Notes: generated by a model from the sequence alone, not told the origin. Counted from the stretch's first letter, positions 9,284-18,516 are shown. The stretch: DNA of 64,000 bases from JAIQET01 sp035542575 (GCA_035542575.1 DATKLE010000100.1:1-64000), one strand, 5' to 3'. Translations and numbers: made by a program.

Positions 9284-9368
9284 CGGAGCGACCAGTCTAA
9301 CATGAGGACTCGGCCGCAGAGCAGGCTGGAGTCGCGCAATGGACACCGCGTTGAAAGCTATACCCAAG

Positions 9369-9398
9369 AAAAAAGGCCCAACCTTTCCAGGTTGGGCC
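9369..9398 (-). terminator. Rho-independent terminator of the 9452-10096 gene
   Basis: On the minus strand a perfect 10-base stem (arms 9389-9398 and 9375-9384, AGGTTGGGCC and its complement) with a four-base loop is followed by six T's. It lies 53 bases after the stop of the small secreted protein gene. It also argues that the sulfatase-like gene starts downstream at 9283. Confidence 0.9.
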
Positions 9399-9451
9399 CG
9401 CAACATCCCTTCAGTCTGAAAGCCGGAGTCAAGCAGACTCAGGTTCGAAGC

Positions 9452-10096
9452 TTAATTGCCATCCGCCTGGTAGGCAGACCGGATGTACCCGGAGGGAACC
9501 GCGTACCAACCGGTAAGGGTACCGGTCTGGTTGAAGGCAAATGGGCTGCTGAAGTCCGAAAACGAGAAGTCCCAAGTGTCTTCCACCCGCGCCTGGTCCT
9601 GCAGCGCCGCGATCCAGTACGAGGATCCACCATTAAGCGTCGGGCAGGTCACGCAATTGAACTGGACAATGCCTCCGCCCCTGCCATTTTCGAACGGCTG
9701 CACTCTGTATTGCTGCGTGAGAGGACCATCGAGAATCGAACCCGGTACCCCGCCCGCATCTGACATCAGGTAAGTCTTTACTCTTACGTAACTCGCGCTG
9801 CCACCGGTCTTGTAAATGCCTAGGGCCAGGGCGGTGTCAGCAAAAGGCCCGGTGTTGCTCACCCTGAACCCTTGCGCAATTACCTGGTTGAAGAAGTTGG
9901 CCCCATCGACGAAGTAGCCCGAAGTCGTGTCCCAAAAGGGATACGCGCCGACGAAGTTGGTGTAGAGAACTACCGACCCATGCGACTTGCCATTGTTGTT
10001 GTGTGCAACCTTCGGCTTGCCCTGTGCACTCAACATTGCAGCGGACAGCACAACAAGACCTGCCACACACAGTGTTTTACGGATACTTTTGAGCAT
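9452..10096 (-). CDS. Small secreted protein, choice-of-anchor type
   Basis: Predicted exported protein of 214 residues with a signal peptide (KSIRKTLCVAGLVVLSAAMLSAQG). The ATG at 10096 is firmly supported by a near-perfect Shine-Dalgarno AAGGAGGAGC. The mature part is rich in Gly, Ser, Thr and aromatic residues and looks all-beta. Segments such as GQGFRVSNTGPFADT-like strands followed by SDAGGVPGSIL and a final SSYWIAALQ strand resemble the choice-of-anchor R / PEP-CTERM-associated secreted proteins, but no C-terminal sorting helix is present. It is monocistronic, closed by the terminator at 9369-9398. No enzymatic motif is recognised; a surface or extracellular-matrix protein is the best guess. 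Confidence 0.75.
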   Translation of the reverse strand: MLKSIRKTLCVAGLVVLSAAMLSAQGKPKVAHNNNGKSHGSVVLYTNFVGAYPFWDTTSGYFVDGANFFNQVIAQGFRVSNTGPFADTALALGIYKTGGSASYVRVKTYLMSDAGGVPGSILDGPLTQQYRVQPFENGRGGGIVQFNCVTCPTLNGGSSYWIAALQDQARVEDTWDFSFSDFSSPFAFNQTGTLTGWYAVPSGYIRSAYQADGN

Positions 10097-10606
10097 TAAG
10101 CTCCTCCTTAAGGTTCGCTTTCTCGGACCCAACTGTGTCTCGACACGGCCGGCTCCGGCAAAGATGTTTTCTTCCGTGGTCCCCTCTTGCGTGCTCTTGG
10201 TTCCCCAGCGAACAGCGAACTGGTACTGCAAACGCGGGTTATCACCCTATAGCGACAATCACAGCCTGTCAATGATGCCTTTCGACTCAGGAGTTATTTC
10301 CTACAAAGGAATTCCCGTCCAGCCAGACTCGGGCGGCTGCCCCGGCGTCCCAGGCCGCTGCGAGTGAGAACTCCGACGGGCAATAGGACGCTATGTCATT
10401 GCCGGAGGTCAATCCACCGCTTGATGTGCAAAAAAGTTTCCTGTCGCGATGTTTGCTGGCGGTGCGGCGCTGTGCGATCCGTGCCGCCGTCTTCGCGGTC
10501 CGTAACTGACTTGTGTGCTAACACTTGGAGGGTTTCCAAGGGCTCCGCTTTTTGGGCTCAACTAGCTTTTTCGGATCGGCAACACAATTCCAATTAGAAT
10601 GGCGGT
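10097..10606. other. Divergent intergenic region
   Basis: 510 bases between divergently transcribed genes, with no credible coding frame. It contains a half-site TGTGCAA (10425-10431) of the palindrome found at other promoters, and TAGAAT (10595-10600), a possible -10 box, only six bases before the ATG of the plus-strand gene. Nothing else was recognised. Confidence 0.5.
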
Positions 10607-11314
10607 ATGCTGCGAAGCTTTCGGGCGCGTTGGCTCTTAGTTCCGGTGTTGCTGCAGGTGGGATTGGCCTGGGGAAGTGATTCCTACGTGGCGGAGCTGA
10701 GCCCAGGCGATGCTTTTCGGGCTGTACCTCAGATCCTGGCTCCGTCATTGGATCCGCAAGGCTTCCGCCTGGTTGCCAACATAGCCGGCCGCAAGACCGC
10801 GATCTGCGATGTGTGGTGGAGCAAGCAGATTCCCGCGCAGGCGCGCTCTGCCGCCCCGCAGAACCTGGTCTACGGGGCTCTGAAGACCGGAGCCTTTCTG
10901 GGAGTCATCAGCTACCTGGCCGACCGGGAAGACTTCCAGCACCACATGGTGAAAGCTGGCATGTATACGATGCGCTACGCGGAGTTAGATCAGAATGGAT
11001 CCGAACAGGCGATCAGCCCGTATCGCGATTTCGCAATCCTCAGTCCCATCTGGGCGGACAGAGCCGCCGATGACATTGTGCCTCTGGAAGAGCTGACGAA
11101 GCGCAGCCGCTTCGTCTCCCACGACGATGGACCGGCTGTGCTCAGCCTTGTGCCCGTCAATCCCGCCTATAAGACCGTTCCTTGGGCAGTCTCCGATGAC
11201 AGAGGATTCTGCACCTTGCAGGTACGTCTGCATCAGCGGACCGGCACGCAAGAGAAGGACATGCCCTTTGCTATCGTCCTGGTCAGACCACCCTACGAAA
11301 ACGAAGGCTCGTAA
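10607..11314 (+). CDS. Secreted protein of unknown function
   Basis: A 235-residue protein with a signal peptide (residues 1-23, ending LAWGSD). The mature part has no family I recognise. It holds a segment GALKTGAFLGVISYLADREDFQHHMVKAGMYTMRYAELDQNG that reads like a conserved beta-rich core, and a C-terminal half with many charged residues and a final strand MPFAIVLVRPPYE. No metal or nucleophile motif stands out. No Shine-Dalgarno precedes the ATG, and a TAGAAT box lies just upstream, so the message may be leaderless. It stands alone between divergent and convergent neighbours. Confidence 0.7.
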   Translation: MLRSFRARWLLVPVLLQVGLAWGSDSYVAELSPGDAFRAVPQILAPSLDPQGFRLVANIAGRKTAICDVWWSKQIPAQARSAAPQNLVYGALKTGAFLGVISYLADREDFQHHMVKAGMYTMRYAELDQNGSEQAISPYRDFAILSPIWADRAADDIVPLEELTKRSRFVSHDDGPAVLSLVPVNPAYKTVPWAVSDDRGFCTLQVRLHQRTGTQEKDMPFAIVLVRPPYENEGS

Positions 11315-11424
11315 GCTCGCCGATGCCGTCTGCTACTGCTCGAATTTCCCGGAGGAGCGCTCCACAGGCTGCGGCCTCAGCCTGACCTCACGGCTGAAGC
11401 CGACGCCTGAAACAAGCTTTTTAT

Positions 11425-11444
11425 CGCAGCGCTGAAACGCTGCG
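11425..11444. repeat. Inverted repeat between convergent genes
   Basis: CGCAGCG (11425-11431) and CGCTGCG (11438-11444) form a 7-base stem with a six-base loop. It lies in a 185-base gap (11315-11499) that also holds other short palindromes (for example CGGCTGAAGCCG near 11391). There is no T-run on either strand, so it looks more like a dispersed REP-type element than a terminator. Confidence 0.5.
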
Positions 11445-11499
11445 CCACCCAAAAAACGCGGTGCAGCGCTTGAGCCCCCTTTAAGTCCGATTGCGCCGC

Positions 11500-12852
11500 C
11501 TACTGGCCTGGGGATCCCGTCTCCAGCAGAACCGGCTTCTGGCCGATTGAAATCGAGCGGTCCTTCGGAATGTCGTTGACGTTTCCTTCGAGATCACGGT
11601 AACGCGTAAACGGCGGCGGTGCCGTGTACGATTTGGTTTTGCGGATATCTATGTTTGCGTCCCACACCGCTTGCGCCTGATATCCACCCGGGCGCGTGTA
11701 ACCACAGATCCAGACCGCCTTCTTTTCGCGGCATGCCTCAGTCTGTGTGGCCCCCACCATCCAGTCGTAGAGCTGCTTATAGGCAACCCCGGCTTTTGTC
11801 AGCCGGTCTTCGTCCATGTCCCAGAGTGTGCCCGACGGATATCCCGCCCAAGTCCACCAGTAGAAACGCTCCACGCCCAGGCCCCACTGAAGAAGATACA
11901 TGCGGGCTACGAAGGCGACTTGCAAGTCCTCGTCCGGATACTCCGGGTTTCGTCCCCAGCTTCCCTCTGTATCCCAGAGCGGTTTGCCGCCCTGTCCATC
12001 GCGTTCCATGACTTCCCGGATCGCCGAGACCGTATCCACGATCTCCTCCGGGACTGGAGGCCGCCGGTAGATGTAGCCATGGAAGGCGACCACATCAATG
12101 TAGTCACCGCCGCCTTCGCGGAAGAAGTCATGCAGACTGGAAGCCATGTCTCGTCCGACCCCGGTATAAGCTGGACTCACAATAAGCGCAGAGGGATCCA
12201 CCTGCTTGACGATGTCATGCATGTCTTTCGTCATGCGCACCAGTTGCTTCATGGTGCCGGTCCACTGCCGGCGGCCACCGGGCTCATTCCACATCTCCCA
12301 ATCCTGTATTCTGCCCTTGGCGTGGCGCGCCAGCGCTTTGATGAAGTCGCGGAAATAGTCGTCGGAACCGCTGCCGTCACGCTTCAAATCCTTGGGAGGA
12401 TCACACCCTCCGGGACGCAGCGACGGGGCGCAGTCCATATCGTAGGGATCTGATGATGCCCACCGCGGTGTATGCCCGACGGTGAACATCACCTGGACGT
12501 CGCGCTTCTCCGCGAGGTCGAGAAACCGGTCCAAGGCCGTCCAGTTGTATTGCTGTCCGGGACGTCCATTGATCTGAAACCAGTCCGGGATAGACCAGAG
12601 CCGAAAACTGCCGAAGGGAACCGTGGGGAAGGGGGCGGCCGGCCCGCGGCGGGTCACGCTCTTCTGCGCGTGCAATCCAAAATACGTGGCGGGAATGGGC
12701 TTGGCAGGTGGGGCCGGAGTGGAGGCGGCGAGTGCTGCCGGACCGCACAGCAGCGAGATCACCAAGGCGACCAGCGTTGCCCGTGAGAAGCGCGATGAGC
12801 AGCGGCGGGATTGTGCATCAAGCGAAGAAAACAACACACCATGTCGACACAT
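11500..12852 (-). CDS. Exported glycoside hydrolase, GH39/GH5-like TIM barrel
   Basis: A 450-residue protein with an N-terminal hydrophobic export signal ending near PAALAAS (residues 30-43). The barrel carries the clan GH-A landmarks: WEMWNEPGG with Glu190 as probable acid/base and LWDTEGSW with Glu296 as probable nucleophile. Further conserved pieces are TVGHTPRWASSDP and FHGYIYRRPPVPEEI. It is probably a glycosidase acting on plant or bacterial polysaccharide; substrate not predictable. The ATG at 12852 is favoured over a GTG at 12870 because AAAGG lies at proper distance. That ribosome site is inside a hairpin (12859-12884). The gene is clearly related to the 16908-18482 gene, with which it shares the barrel and the C-terminal Cys-containing domain. 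Confidence 0.85.
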   Translation of the reverse strand: MCRHGVLFSSLDAQSRRCSSRFSRATLVALVISLLCGPAALAASTPAPPAKPIPATYFGLHAQKSVTRRGPAAPFPTVPFGSFRLWSIPDWFQINGRPGQQYNWTALDRFLDLAEKRDVQVMFTVGHTPRWASSDPYDMDCAPSLRPGGCDPPKDLKRDGSGSDDYFRDFIKALARHAKGRIQDWEMWNEPGGRRQWTGTMKQLVRMTKDMHDIVKQVDPSALIVSPAYTGVGRDMASSLHDFFREGGGDYIDVVAFHGYIYRRPPVPEEIVDTVSAIREVMERDGQGGKPLWDTEGSWGRNPEYPDEDLQVAFVARMYLLQWGLGVERFYWWTWAGYPSGTLWDMDEDRLTKAGVAYKQLYDWMVGATQTEACREKKAVWICGYTRPGGYQAQAVWDANIDIRKTKSYTAPPPFTRYRDLEGNVNDIPKDRSISIGQKPVLLETGSPGQ

Positions 12853-12858
12853 ATCTCT

Positions 12859-12884
12859 ACCTTTCCGCACGCCACCGGAAAGGT
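12859..12884 (-). promoter_or_regulatory. Hairpin sequestering the glycosidase ribosome binding site
   Basis: In the minus-strand RNA, ACCTTTCCG (12884-12876) pairs perfectly with CGGAAAGGT (12867-12859) over an eight-base loop. The second arm contains the AAAGG that serves the ATG at 12852. Folding would block translation initiation until the hairpin opens, by heat, ribosome or protein. Confidence 0.5.
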
Positions 12885-12985
12885 TAACACGGCGGAAACA
12901 GCGGGCGGGATAGACCCGTGTGGCCAGCTTGGCCGCAGCGAGTCAAAAGCGTCTGCCGCCAAAAACACCACGCGATTGCTTCTCC

Positions 12986-14536
12986 CTACGGCGGGGTCAG
13001 GGTAGTGGTCTGCAGCAGGCCTCCGGCGAGGCCACCGTTACTCCATGTTGCATGGGCGACTCCCGTGGCGGGCTCCACTGTCATGCCGAAATAGTCCCCC
13101 AGGAAATCGGTATCGCCATTAATGAGGGCTGGGGTGACTCGCGCGTTCGGGGCGAAGGTGACGCCGAGATCCTTGGAGTAAGTGGCGTACACGTCGTAGT
13201 TGCTGACGGTCGGAGAATTGCGCGTATCCATCCATACGACGTGCAACGTCCCATTGGCGTCCACGGCTGCGGCAGGATACTCGCGCTGTCCTGCGGAAGA
13301 ATCGTTCAACTTGACGATGGGGGTGAATCCGCCAGCGCCCTTCGGCAACTTGGAGCGGACAAAATTGATGTTAGTGCCCGGACCTTGCTGGCTGGCGAAG
13401 ACGTCATAGACGTATTCCGCGCCCGGGACGGAACTGACCACGAGGTTAGGAGCTGCGTTCCTGCGGTAGGGCGCGGTGAACACCACATCGCGGAACAGCG
13501 GCGTCATCGACTGCGCGGGCGCAAATGTCACACCACCATCCTTGGACTTGGCCAGCCAGTGCTGGCGCAGATTGTTGCTCTGAATGAAGGTCTGATAGGC
13601 CACGTACACTGTTCCATCGCTGCCCACTGTAACCATGGGCCAGCCCACGGCAGCCTGTTGTGGACCGTTGATCTGTATCGCCGGCGACCACGTCACTCCG
13701 TGATCGGTAGAGCGGGAAAAGGCGATCATCTTGCTCGCGCAGGTCGAACCGGAGCACCCGCTATAGAGGACCCAGGCCACGTAGACGTTTCCCGCGAACT
13801 GGGACGTGCTCGCGTCCGCGGCAATCCAGTCGCGGTCGACATCATGTGTATTTCCCCCGAGGCGGGTGTAGGTGAAGACCGGCCGGCAATCGCTGTTGGT
13901 CATTGTCAGGTCGGGCAGCTTGGCCGCACACACATAGACCCCGCCGGGAGGGTGGTTGCTACTGAATGAATTGCTTCCATAGTTGGACTGCTGTCCGGGG
14001 GCGAGCTTCACATAAAGCGAGGACAAATAAACGTTCCCGGAACCGTCAATCGCCATGGCCGGATCCCGCTCGGTCAACCATTTCACGTTGTCGCTGGTGA
14101 ATGCGTAGGTTCCGGAGGTTGGAACGAAGTTATCTTGCCAAGTGGCGCCGAAATCATTCGACTGTGCGTACTTGACCACGCCGTTGGTCAGAACCCCGCC
14201 GGTACGCAAGGAATAGTCGATGATCTGCGCCACGAAATTGGAAGGATCGACGGGATTGACGGCAATGTTGGTCTCCGCCTCCGGCGCCGTGGTCGTCGGC
14301 GTCATGATCGGTCCGACCACATAGGGATCGCCACTGAAGGCGGCTTGTCCCTGAGGAGCCGCTTTCAGATTGGGGTCGAAGGGAGGCAGGGGTTGCGGCG
14401 CGAGATGCACTCCGTCAGGGTCATTGTCGGGCTCGTCGGGTGTGTAGAAGGGGTAGCTGGCAAACAAATTGAGCCCTGCAAGCATGAAAAGCGCGGAGAC
14501 ACAAACCACGAGGCGTCTGGCGATGGGACCCTTCAT
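12986..14536 (-). CDS. Secreted sialidase-like beta-propeller protein (copy 1)
   Basis: A 516-residue exported protein with a signal peptide (ARRLVVCVSALFMLAGLNLFA). The ATG at 14536 follows CAGGAG, an excellent ribosome site, which rules out the longer upstream frame. At least four Asp-box motifs (SxDxGxTW type: SNDFGATW, STDHGVTW, SKDGGVTF, SKDLGVTF) show a BNR/sialidase-fold six-bladed propeller. The usual catalytic Arg triad and Tyr/Glu pair cannot be confirmed by eye, so it may bind sugar without cleaving it. It is a tandem paralog of the gene at 14771-16342, colinear along almost the whole length, and both have a related palindrome about 170 bases upstream. Confidence 0.83.
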   Translation of the reverse strand: MKGPIARRLVVCVSALFMLAGLNLFASYPFYTPDEPDNDPDGVHLAPQPLPPFDPNLKAAPQGQAAFSGDPYVVGPIMTPTTTAPEAETNIAVNPVDPSNFVAQIIDYSLRTGGVLTNGVVKYAQSNDFGATWQDNFVPTSGTYAFTSDNVKWLTERDPAMAIDGSGNVYLSSLYVKLAPGQQSNYGSNSFSSNHPPGGVYVCAAKLPDLTMTNSDCRPVFTYTRLGGNTHDVDRDWIAADASTSQFAGNVYVAWVLYSGCSGSTCASKMIAFSRSTDHGVTWSPAIQINGPQQAAVGWPMVTVGSDGTVYVAYQTFIQSNNLRQHWLAKSKDGGVTFAPAQSMTPLFRDVVFTAPYRRNAAPNLVVSSVPGAEYVYDVFASQQGPGTNINFVRSKLPKGAGGFTPIVKLNDSSAGQREYPAAAVDANGTLHVVWMDTRNSPTVSNYDVYATYSKDLGVTFAPNARVTPALINGDTDFLGDYFGMTVEPATGVAHATWSNGGLAGGLLQTTTLTPP

Positions 14537-14770
14537 TGAGAACTCCTGTACTGACCTGCCGAGTGTTCGGAAATTAGTTGAGGTGGCGTGGCGGGACGTG
14601 CCGCCAAGGAAGTGTGTCGTTCCCTGCGTCCACTCGCGCAGTGGACACCCCACGAAGTGAATCCATGTTACCGGGGCTGCACAGCTTGTCAATAGCCGGT
14701 TTTGGGGCTGTGCAAGAGTTTGCACACAGGCATGAACCGAATCGAGCTGGGCAGGAGCCTTGCCGTGTCT
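14537..14770. other. Promoter region of sialidase-like copy 1
   Basis: 234 bases without a gene. It contains the perfect palindrome at 14709-14726 and no recognisable terminator for the upstream paralog. Confidence 0.5.
14709..14726. promoter_or_regulatory. Perfect palindrome TGTGCAA-N4-TTGCACA
   Basis: TGTGCAA-GAGT-TTGCACA has two perfect 7-base arms. It lies 173 bases before the start of sialidase-like copy 1 and is the best copy of a motif repeated at several promoters of the window. It is a candidate operator or enhancer for a dimeric regulator. Confidence 0.5.
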
Positions 14771-16342
14771 CTATTGCGGCGTGAGCGTCGTAGTTTCGAG
14801 TTGCCCACCGTTGGAGCCGGCGTTGGTCCATACCGCGTGGGCCACGCCGGTGTCGGGTTCGACGGTGATTCCGAAGTAATCCCCCAGCAACATGGTGCTG
14901 CACGACTCTCCCGCATCGGTTCCCAGGTTGGTAGGCGTTGGGCTAACCCGCGCGTTCGGCGCGTAGGTTTTGCCCTGGTCCTTGGAGTAGGTGGCATAAA
15001 CGCCATACTGAAACGATGTGAGGGCGTCACGAGTGTCCATCCAGACCACGTGCAGTGTCCCGTTGTTGTCTACGGTGGCGGCAGGAAAGGCCCTGCGCCC
15101 TACGGTGGAGTCGTTGATGGTGGTAATTGCCGAGAATCCCCCGGCCCCCTTGGGCTCCAAGGAACGTGTGACTCCGATGTTGGTTCCCCGCTCTCCGGAG
15201 TTGCCGAAGACGTCGTACACGTACTCGGCCCCAGCCACCGGACTGACCACCAGATTGGGAGCGGAATTCTTGCGCGTGGGACACTGGAACAAGACATCCT
15301 TGAAGATCGGAGTGATCGCAACCGCCGGGGTGAAAGTTTTTCCTCCATCCGTGGATTTGGCCATCCAGTGCTGACGCCGGTTCCGCAGGCTTACATAGTT
15401 CTGGTAGGCGACGTAAATAGTTCCATCGCTTCCCACTGTCACCATGGACCAATCCACCACCGCCTGGTCCGAGGGATTGATCTGAATGAGTGGCGACCAG
15501 GTCGCGCCGTGATCGTTGGAACGCGAGAAGGCAATGAACTTGGTCGCGCACGTCGAACCGGCACAGCCGGTGTAATGCGTCCAGACGGCATACACGTTGC
15601 CGGAGTGCGGCGACGCGCTGTTGTCCACCGCAATCCAATCCCGGTCGACGTCGTTGGGGTTCCCTGTCGGCTGGGTATAGGTAAAGACGGGACGGCAACT
15701 GGCACTGGTCATCGCGACCGATGGCAGCCTCCCCGCGCACACGTAAACTCCACCCGGAGGGTGGTCGCGGGTAAAGGAATTGCCGCCACTCGTATCCTGC
15801 CCGGGCGCGAGTTTTAAATACAGCCCGGACAAGAACACATTTCCCAACTTGTCGATCGCAATTCCCGGGTCACGGTTGACCAGCCATTGGACCCCGTCAC
15901 TGGTAACCGGATAGGAGTTGGAAACAGGAACGAAATTCTCGGTCCAGGTGGTGCCGAAATCGCTGGAGATGGCGAACTTGCCGGCCCCGTTGGTGGAGAG
16001 CCCGCCCGGGCGCAATGAGTAATCGGTGATCAGGGCCACGAGATTGGAAGGATCGTTTGGGTTGATGGCGATGTTGGTCTCGGCCTCAGGCCGGGTCGTG
16101 GTGGGCGTCCGCAGCGGGCCCACCAGGTAAGGATTTCCGCTGAAAGTGGCAGGCTGTGCCGCCACTATCGTGGATGTCTCCTCCATGGCAGGGAAGGGTT
16201 GCGGACCGAGATGCACTTCCTCGGGTCCGTTCTCTGCGTCCTCCGGCTGGTAGAAGGGGTAGTCAGCTCGAACATTGAGCGCTGCGAGTGTAACCAGAAC
16301 CGCAAACGCCCCCAAAATCCTGGCGGTGGTGAATCCCTTCAT
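14771..16342 (-). CDS. Secreted sialidase-like beta-propeller protein (copy 2)
   Basis: A 523-residue exported protein. A signal peptide (TTARILGAFAVLVTLAALNVRA) is followed by a YPFYQPEDAENGPEE segment also seen in copy 1. Asp-box motifs SSDFGTTW, SNDHGATW, STDGGKTF and SKDQGKTY mark a BNR/sialidase propeller. GGGAG stands ahead of the ATG. An insertion with two extra cysteine-containing stretches near the C-terminus (GTDAGESCSTMLLGDY) distinguishes it from copy 1. The pair looks like an old tandem duplication that has diverged. Substrate unknown; extracellular glycan binding or cleavage is likely from the fold and from the glycosidases on both sides. Confidence 0.83.
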   Translation of the reverse strand: MKGFTTARILGAFAVLVTLAALNVRADYPFYQPEDAENGPEEVHLGPQPFPAMEETSTIVAAQPATFSGNPYLVGPLRTPTTTRPEAETNIAINPNDPSNLVALITDYSLRPGGLSTNGAGKFAISSDFGTTWTENFVPVSNSYPVTSDGVQWLVNRDPGIAIDKLGNVFLSGLYLKLAPGQDTSGGNSFTRDHPPGGVYVCAGRLPSVAMTSASCRPVFTYTQPTGNPNDVDRDWIAVDNSASPHSGNVYAVWTHYTGCAGSTCATKFIAFSRSNDHGATWSPLIQINPSDQAVVDWSMVTVGSDGTIYVAYQNYVSLRNRRQHWMAKSTDGGKTFTPAVAITPIFKDVLFQCPTRKNSAPNLVVSPVAGAEYVYDVFGNSGERGTNIGVTRSLEPKGAGGFSAITTINDSTVGRRAFPAATVDNNGTLHVVWMDTRDALTSFQYGVYATYSKDQGKTYAPNARVSPTPTNLGTDAGESCSTMLLGDYFGITVEPDTGVAHAVWTNAGSNGGQLETTTLTPQ

Positions 16343-16907
16343 GGCAACTCCCGGTCCCGTACCCTGTTTGCGACGCGATCAACCCTGAGTGGCCGGGGAG
16401 GGAGGACACCAAGTGGATTACGCCGGCGCCATAGCGCGATGGGGCACACTATGAAGCGCAACCATATTAGCGAGGTTGCGAAGGTTGTCAATAGAGTCCT
16501 CCGCTGCCTATGCAAGAACTTGCGCAGGCCCGAGCAGAAGCATGCCGGCGGTCGCGGAAATCGGTAGAAATGCCGCTGGCCAGCTTTCTCTCGCGTCGCA
16601 GCTTAGCTTCGCGGCGAAACAGGTTCAGCGCAAGCCACCGTTTCTCCGCCGTCGCATTCGGAACCGCGGGATAGTAATCACTAAGTTACGCCCGGTCGGG
16701 GTTGACCGGGCGCCGCCGCCCGCGCCAGCGCTCGCGGCTGAAATAGACACCAAATCCAAGCCAGACTTGCTCTCCGTCCCACCGCAGTGATGTACCTGGG
16801 CGGATATCCTTGATGTCCTTTCGTGACCTACCGGGCCCCCGGCTGGGGCGGCTAGTCTGCTCGTAAAGTATCACCTTAGTTACCGGTGACATAGCGGGAG
16901 GGACTCC
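16343..16907. other. Divergent intergenic region between propeller and glycosidase genes
   Basis: 565 bases with no credible gene. It contains the palindromic motif at 16509-16526 and a good ribosome site (GGGAGGGA) just before the GTG at 16908. Nothing else was recognised. Confidence 0.5.
16509..16526. promoter_or_regulatory. Copy of the GCAA-N4-TTGC palindrome
   Basis: TATGCAA-GAAC-TTGCGCA lies 167 bases before the start of sialidase-like copy 2, almost the same distance as the perfect copy has from copy 1. Both core GCAA/TTGC half-sites are kept. Confidence 0.45.
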
Positions 16908-18482
16908 GTGACCCCCAAACGGAACGCCGTATTCTTCTGTGCTCTAATCTTCCTTATTGCAATCGCTCTGGTGGCGTGCGGCTCCAGCGGACAGAATCAA
17001 TCAACACCACCGTCTTCGGCCCTCGCTTCCTTGCAATTGTCCCCTTCCAACGTGTCCCTGGACGAAGGAGAGACTGCTCAGTTCAAAGCGGTCGCGACCT
17101 ATGAGGACAACCACCAGCAAGACGTCACAGCCAGCGTGACTTGGACCGCGACTCCGCTGGAGATTGCCGCGGTGGATGATGCGGGTCTGGTGACCAGCGC
17201 CGGCGAAGGAACGGCCACGGTCAGCGCCAGCATGGAGGGCGCCAGTGCTTCGAGTGTGGTGATCGTGCAGAGACGCTCCTCCGGGCCCCCGATCCCGGCC
17301 AAGCTGTTTTCCATGAGTTTTCATGGCCGTGTCAACTGGCCCACGGTCACGATCAACGGCGTGCGGCTCTGGGACACCGGCACCAGTTGGTCCTCCATCA
17401 ATACTGCCGATCAGGTCTATGACTGGCACGTGTTGGATAACTGGCTCAGCGCAGCTCAGGCCAACAAAGTCGACCTCATCTACACCTTTGGCAACACGCC
17501 CACCTGGGCGTCCTCGGATCCCAGCTTGGTCTGTCAGGAGGGGAGCGACGTTCCCCTCGGATCGTGTGTTGCGCCCAACGACCTGAATAGCGATGGCACG
17601 GGCAGTAACCAGCACTGGAAAGATTACGTGACTGCGATCGTCACTCACGCAAACGGTCAGATCAAGTATTGGGAGATCTGGAACGAGCCCACCATCTCCA
17701 AATTCTGGCAGGGCAACAACGCGCAGTTGGTACGCATGGCCAAGGATGCCTACAACATTATTAAGTCGATCGATCCCACCGCTCAGGTCACCACCCCTTC
17801 GCCTTCGACCGGAGTCAATGGCGTAGCCAAGTGGATGGGCCCCTACCTGGCGACCGGCGGTGGCGCTTATGCGGACATCATTGCCTTCCACGGCTATAGC
17901 TGGTCAACCAAGCCGGGGGTGTGGCCCGTGCCCGAAGACATTGTTGCCCTGGTGGAAAATCTGAAAGCCCAACTGCTCATCTACGGCCAGAACAAGAAGC
18001 CCTTGTGGTGCACGGAAGGCAGTTGGGCGGACACCACGCAAAACGGTTTTACCGACCCCGACCTGCACGCGGCTTACCTGACGCGCCACTACCTGCTGCA
18101 GCAGAGTGAAAACGTCGCCCGCTACTACTGGTATGCCTGGGACAATGGCGAGTGGGGCGGCCTGTGGGACGATACCACCGGCATCAATGCCGCGGGCACC
18201 GCCTATCAGCAAGTGGAAAACTGGATGGTGGGGGCTACCCCCTCCGGGGTCTGCCTGGCCAACGGCACCATCTGGACCTGTAACTTCACCCGTTCCGGGG
18301 GGTATCAGGCGAAGGCCATCTGGGACACCTCGAAGACTTGCTCGCATGGGGTGTGCACCACCACCAATGTCACGGCGGACTCCCGGTACGTCAAGTATCT
18401 GGATATCGCCGGGGGCAGTCACACCATCAAGAATGGGACCGTGCCGGTGGGCGCAAAACCCATTCTCCTGGTCAATCAGTAA
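16908..18482 (+). CDS. Glycoside hydrolase lipoprotein with Big2 domain
   Basis: A 524-residue protein. The GTG start is supported by GGGAGGGA seven bases ahead. The signal peptide ends in a lipobox LVAC (Cys24), so it is a lipoprotein. Residues 41-120 form a bacterial Ig-like (Big2) domain (LSPSNVSLDEGETAQF, SAGEGTATVSAS). Residues about 128-450 are a GH39/GH5-like barrel with WEIWNEP (Glu260, probable acid/base) and LWCTEGSW (Glu370, probable nucleophile), then a small C-terminal beta domain with paired cysteines. The barrel is a paralog of the 11500-12852 enzyme. It probably cleaves an extracellular polysaccharide at the cell surface; it might trim the polymer made by the adjacent exopolysaccharide cluster, which is inference from position only. 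Confidence 0.87.
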   Translation: MTPKRNAVFFCALIFLIAIALVACGSSGQNQSTPPSSALASLQLSPSNVSLDEGETAQFKAVATYEDNHQQDVTASVTWTATPLEIAAVDDAGLVTSAGEGTATVSASMEGASASSVVIVQRRSSGPPIPAKLFSMSFHGRVNWPTVTINGVRLWDTGTSWSSINTADQVYDWHVLDNWLSAAQANKVDLIYTFGNTPTWASSDPSLVCQEGSDVPLGSCVAPNDLNSDGTGSNQHWKDYVTAIVTHANGQIKYWEIWNEPTISKFWQGNNAQLVRMAKDAYNIIKSIDPTAQVTTPSPSTGVNGVAKWMGPYLATGGGAYADIIAFHGYSWSTKPGVWPVPEDIVALVENLKAQLLIYGQNKKPLWCTEGSWADTTQNGFTDPDLHAAYLTRHYLLQQSENVARYYWYAWDNGEWGGLWDDTTGINAAGTAYQQVENWMVGATPSGVCLANGTIWTCNFTRSGGYQAKAIWDTSKTCSHGVCTTTNVTADSRYVKYLDIAGGSHTIKNGTVPVGAKPILLVNQ

Positions 18483-18516
18483 GCTGCCGAACCCGCCTGC
18501 AGCTTCCGCTCAACGA

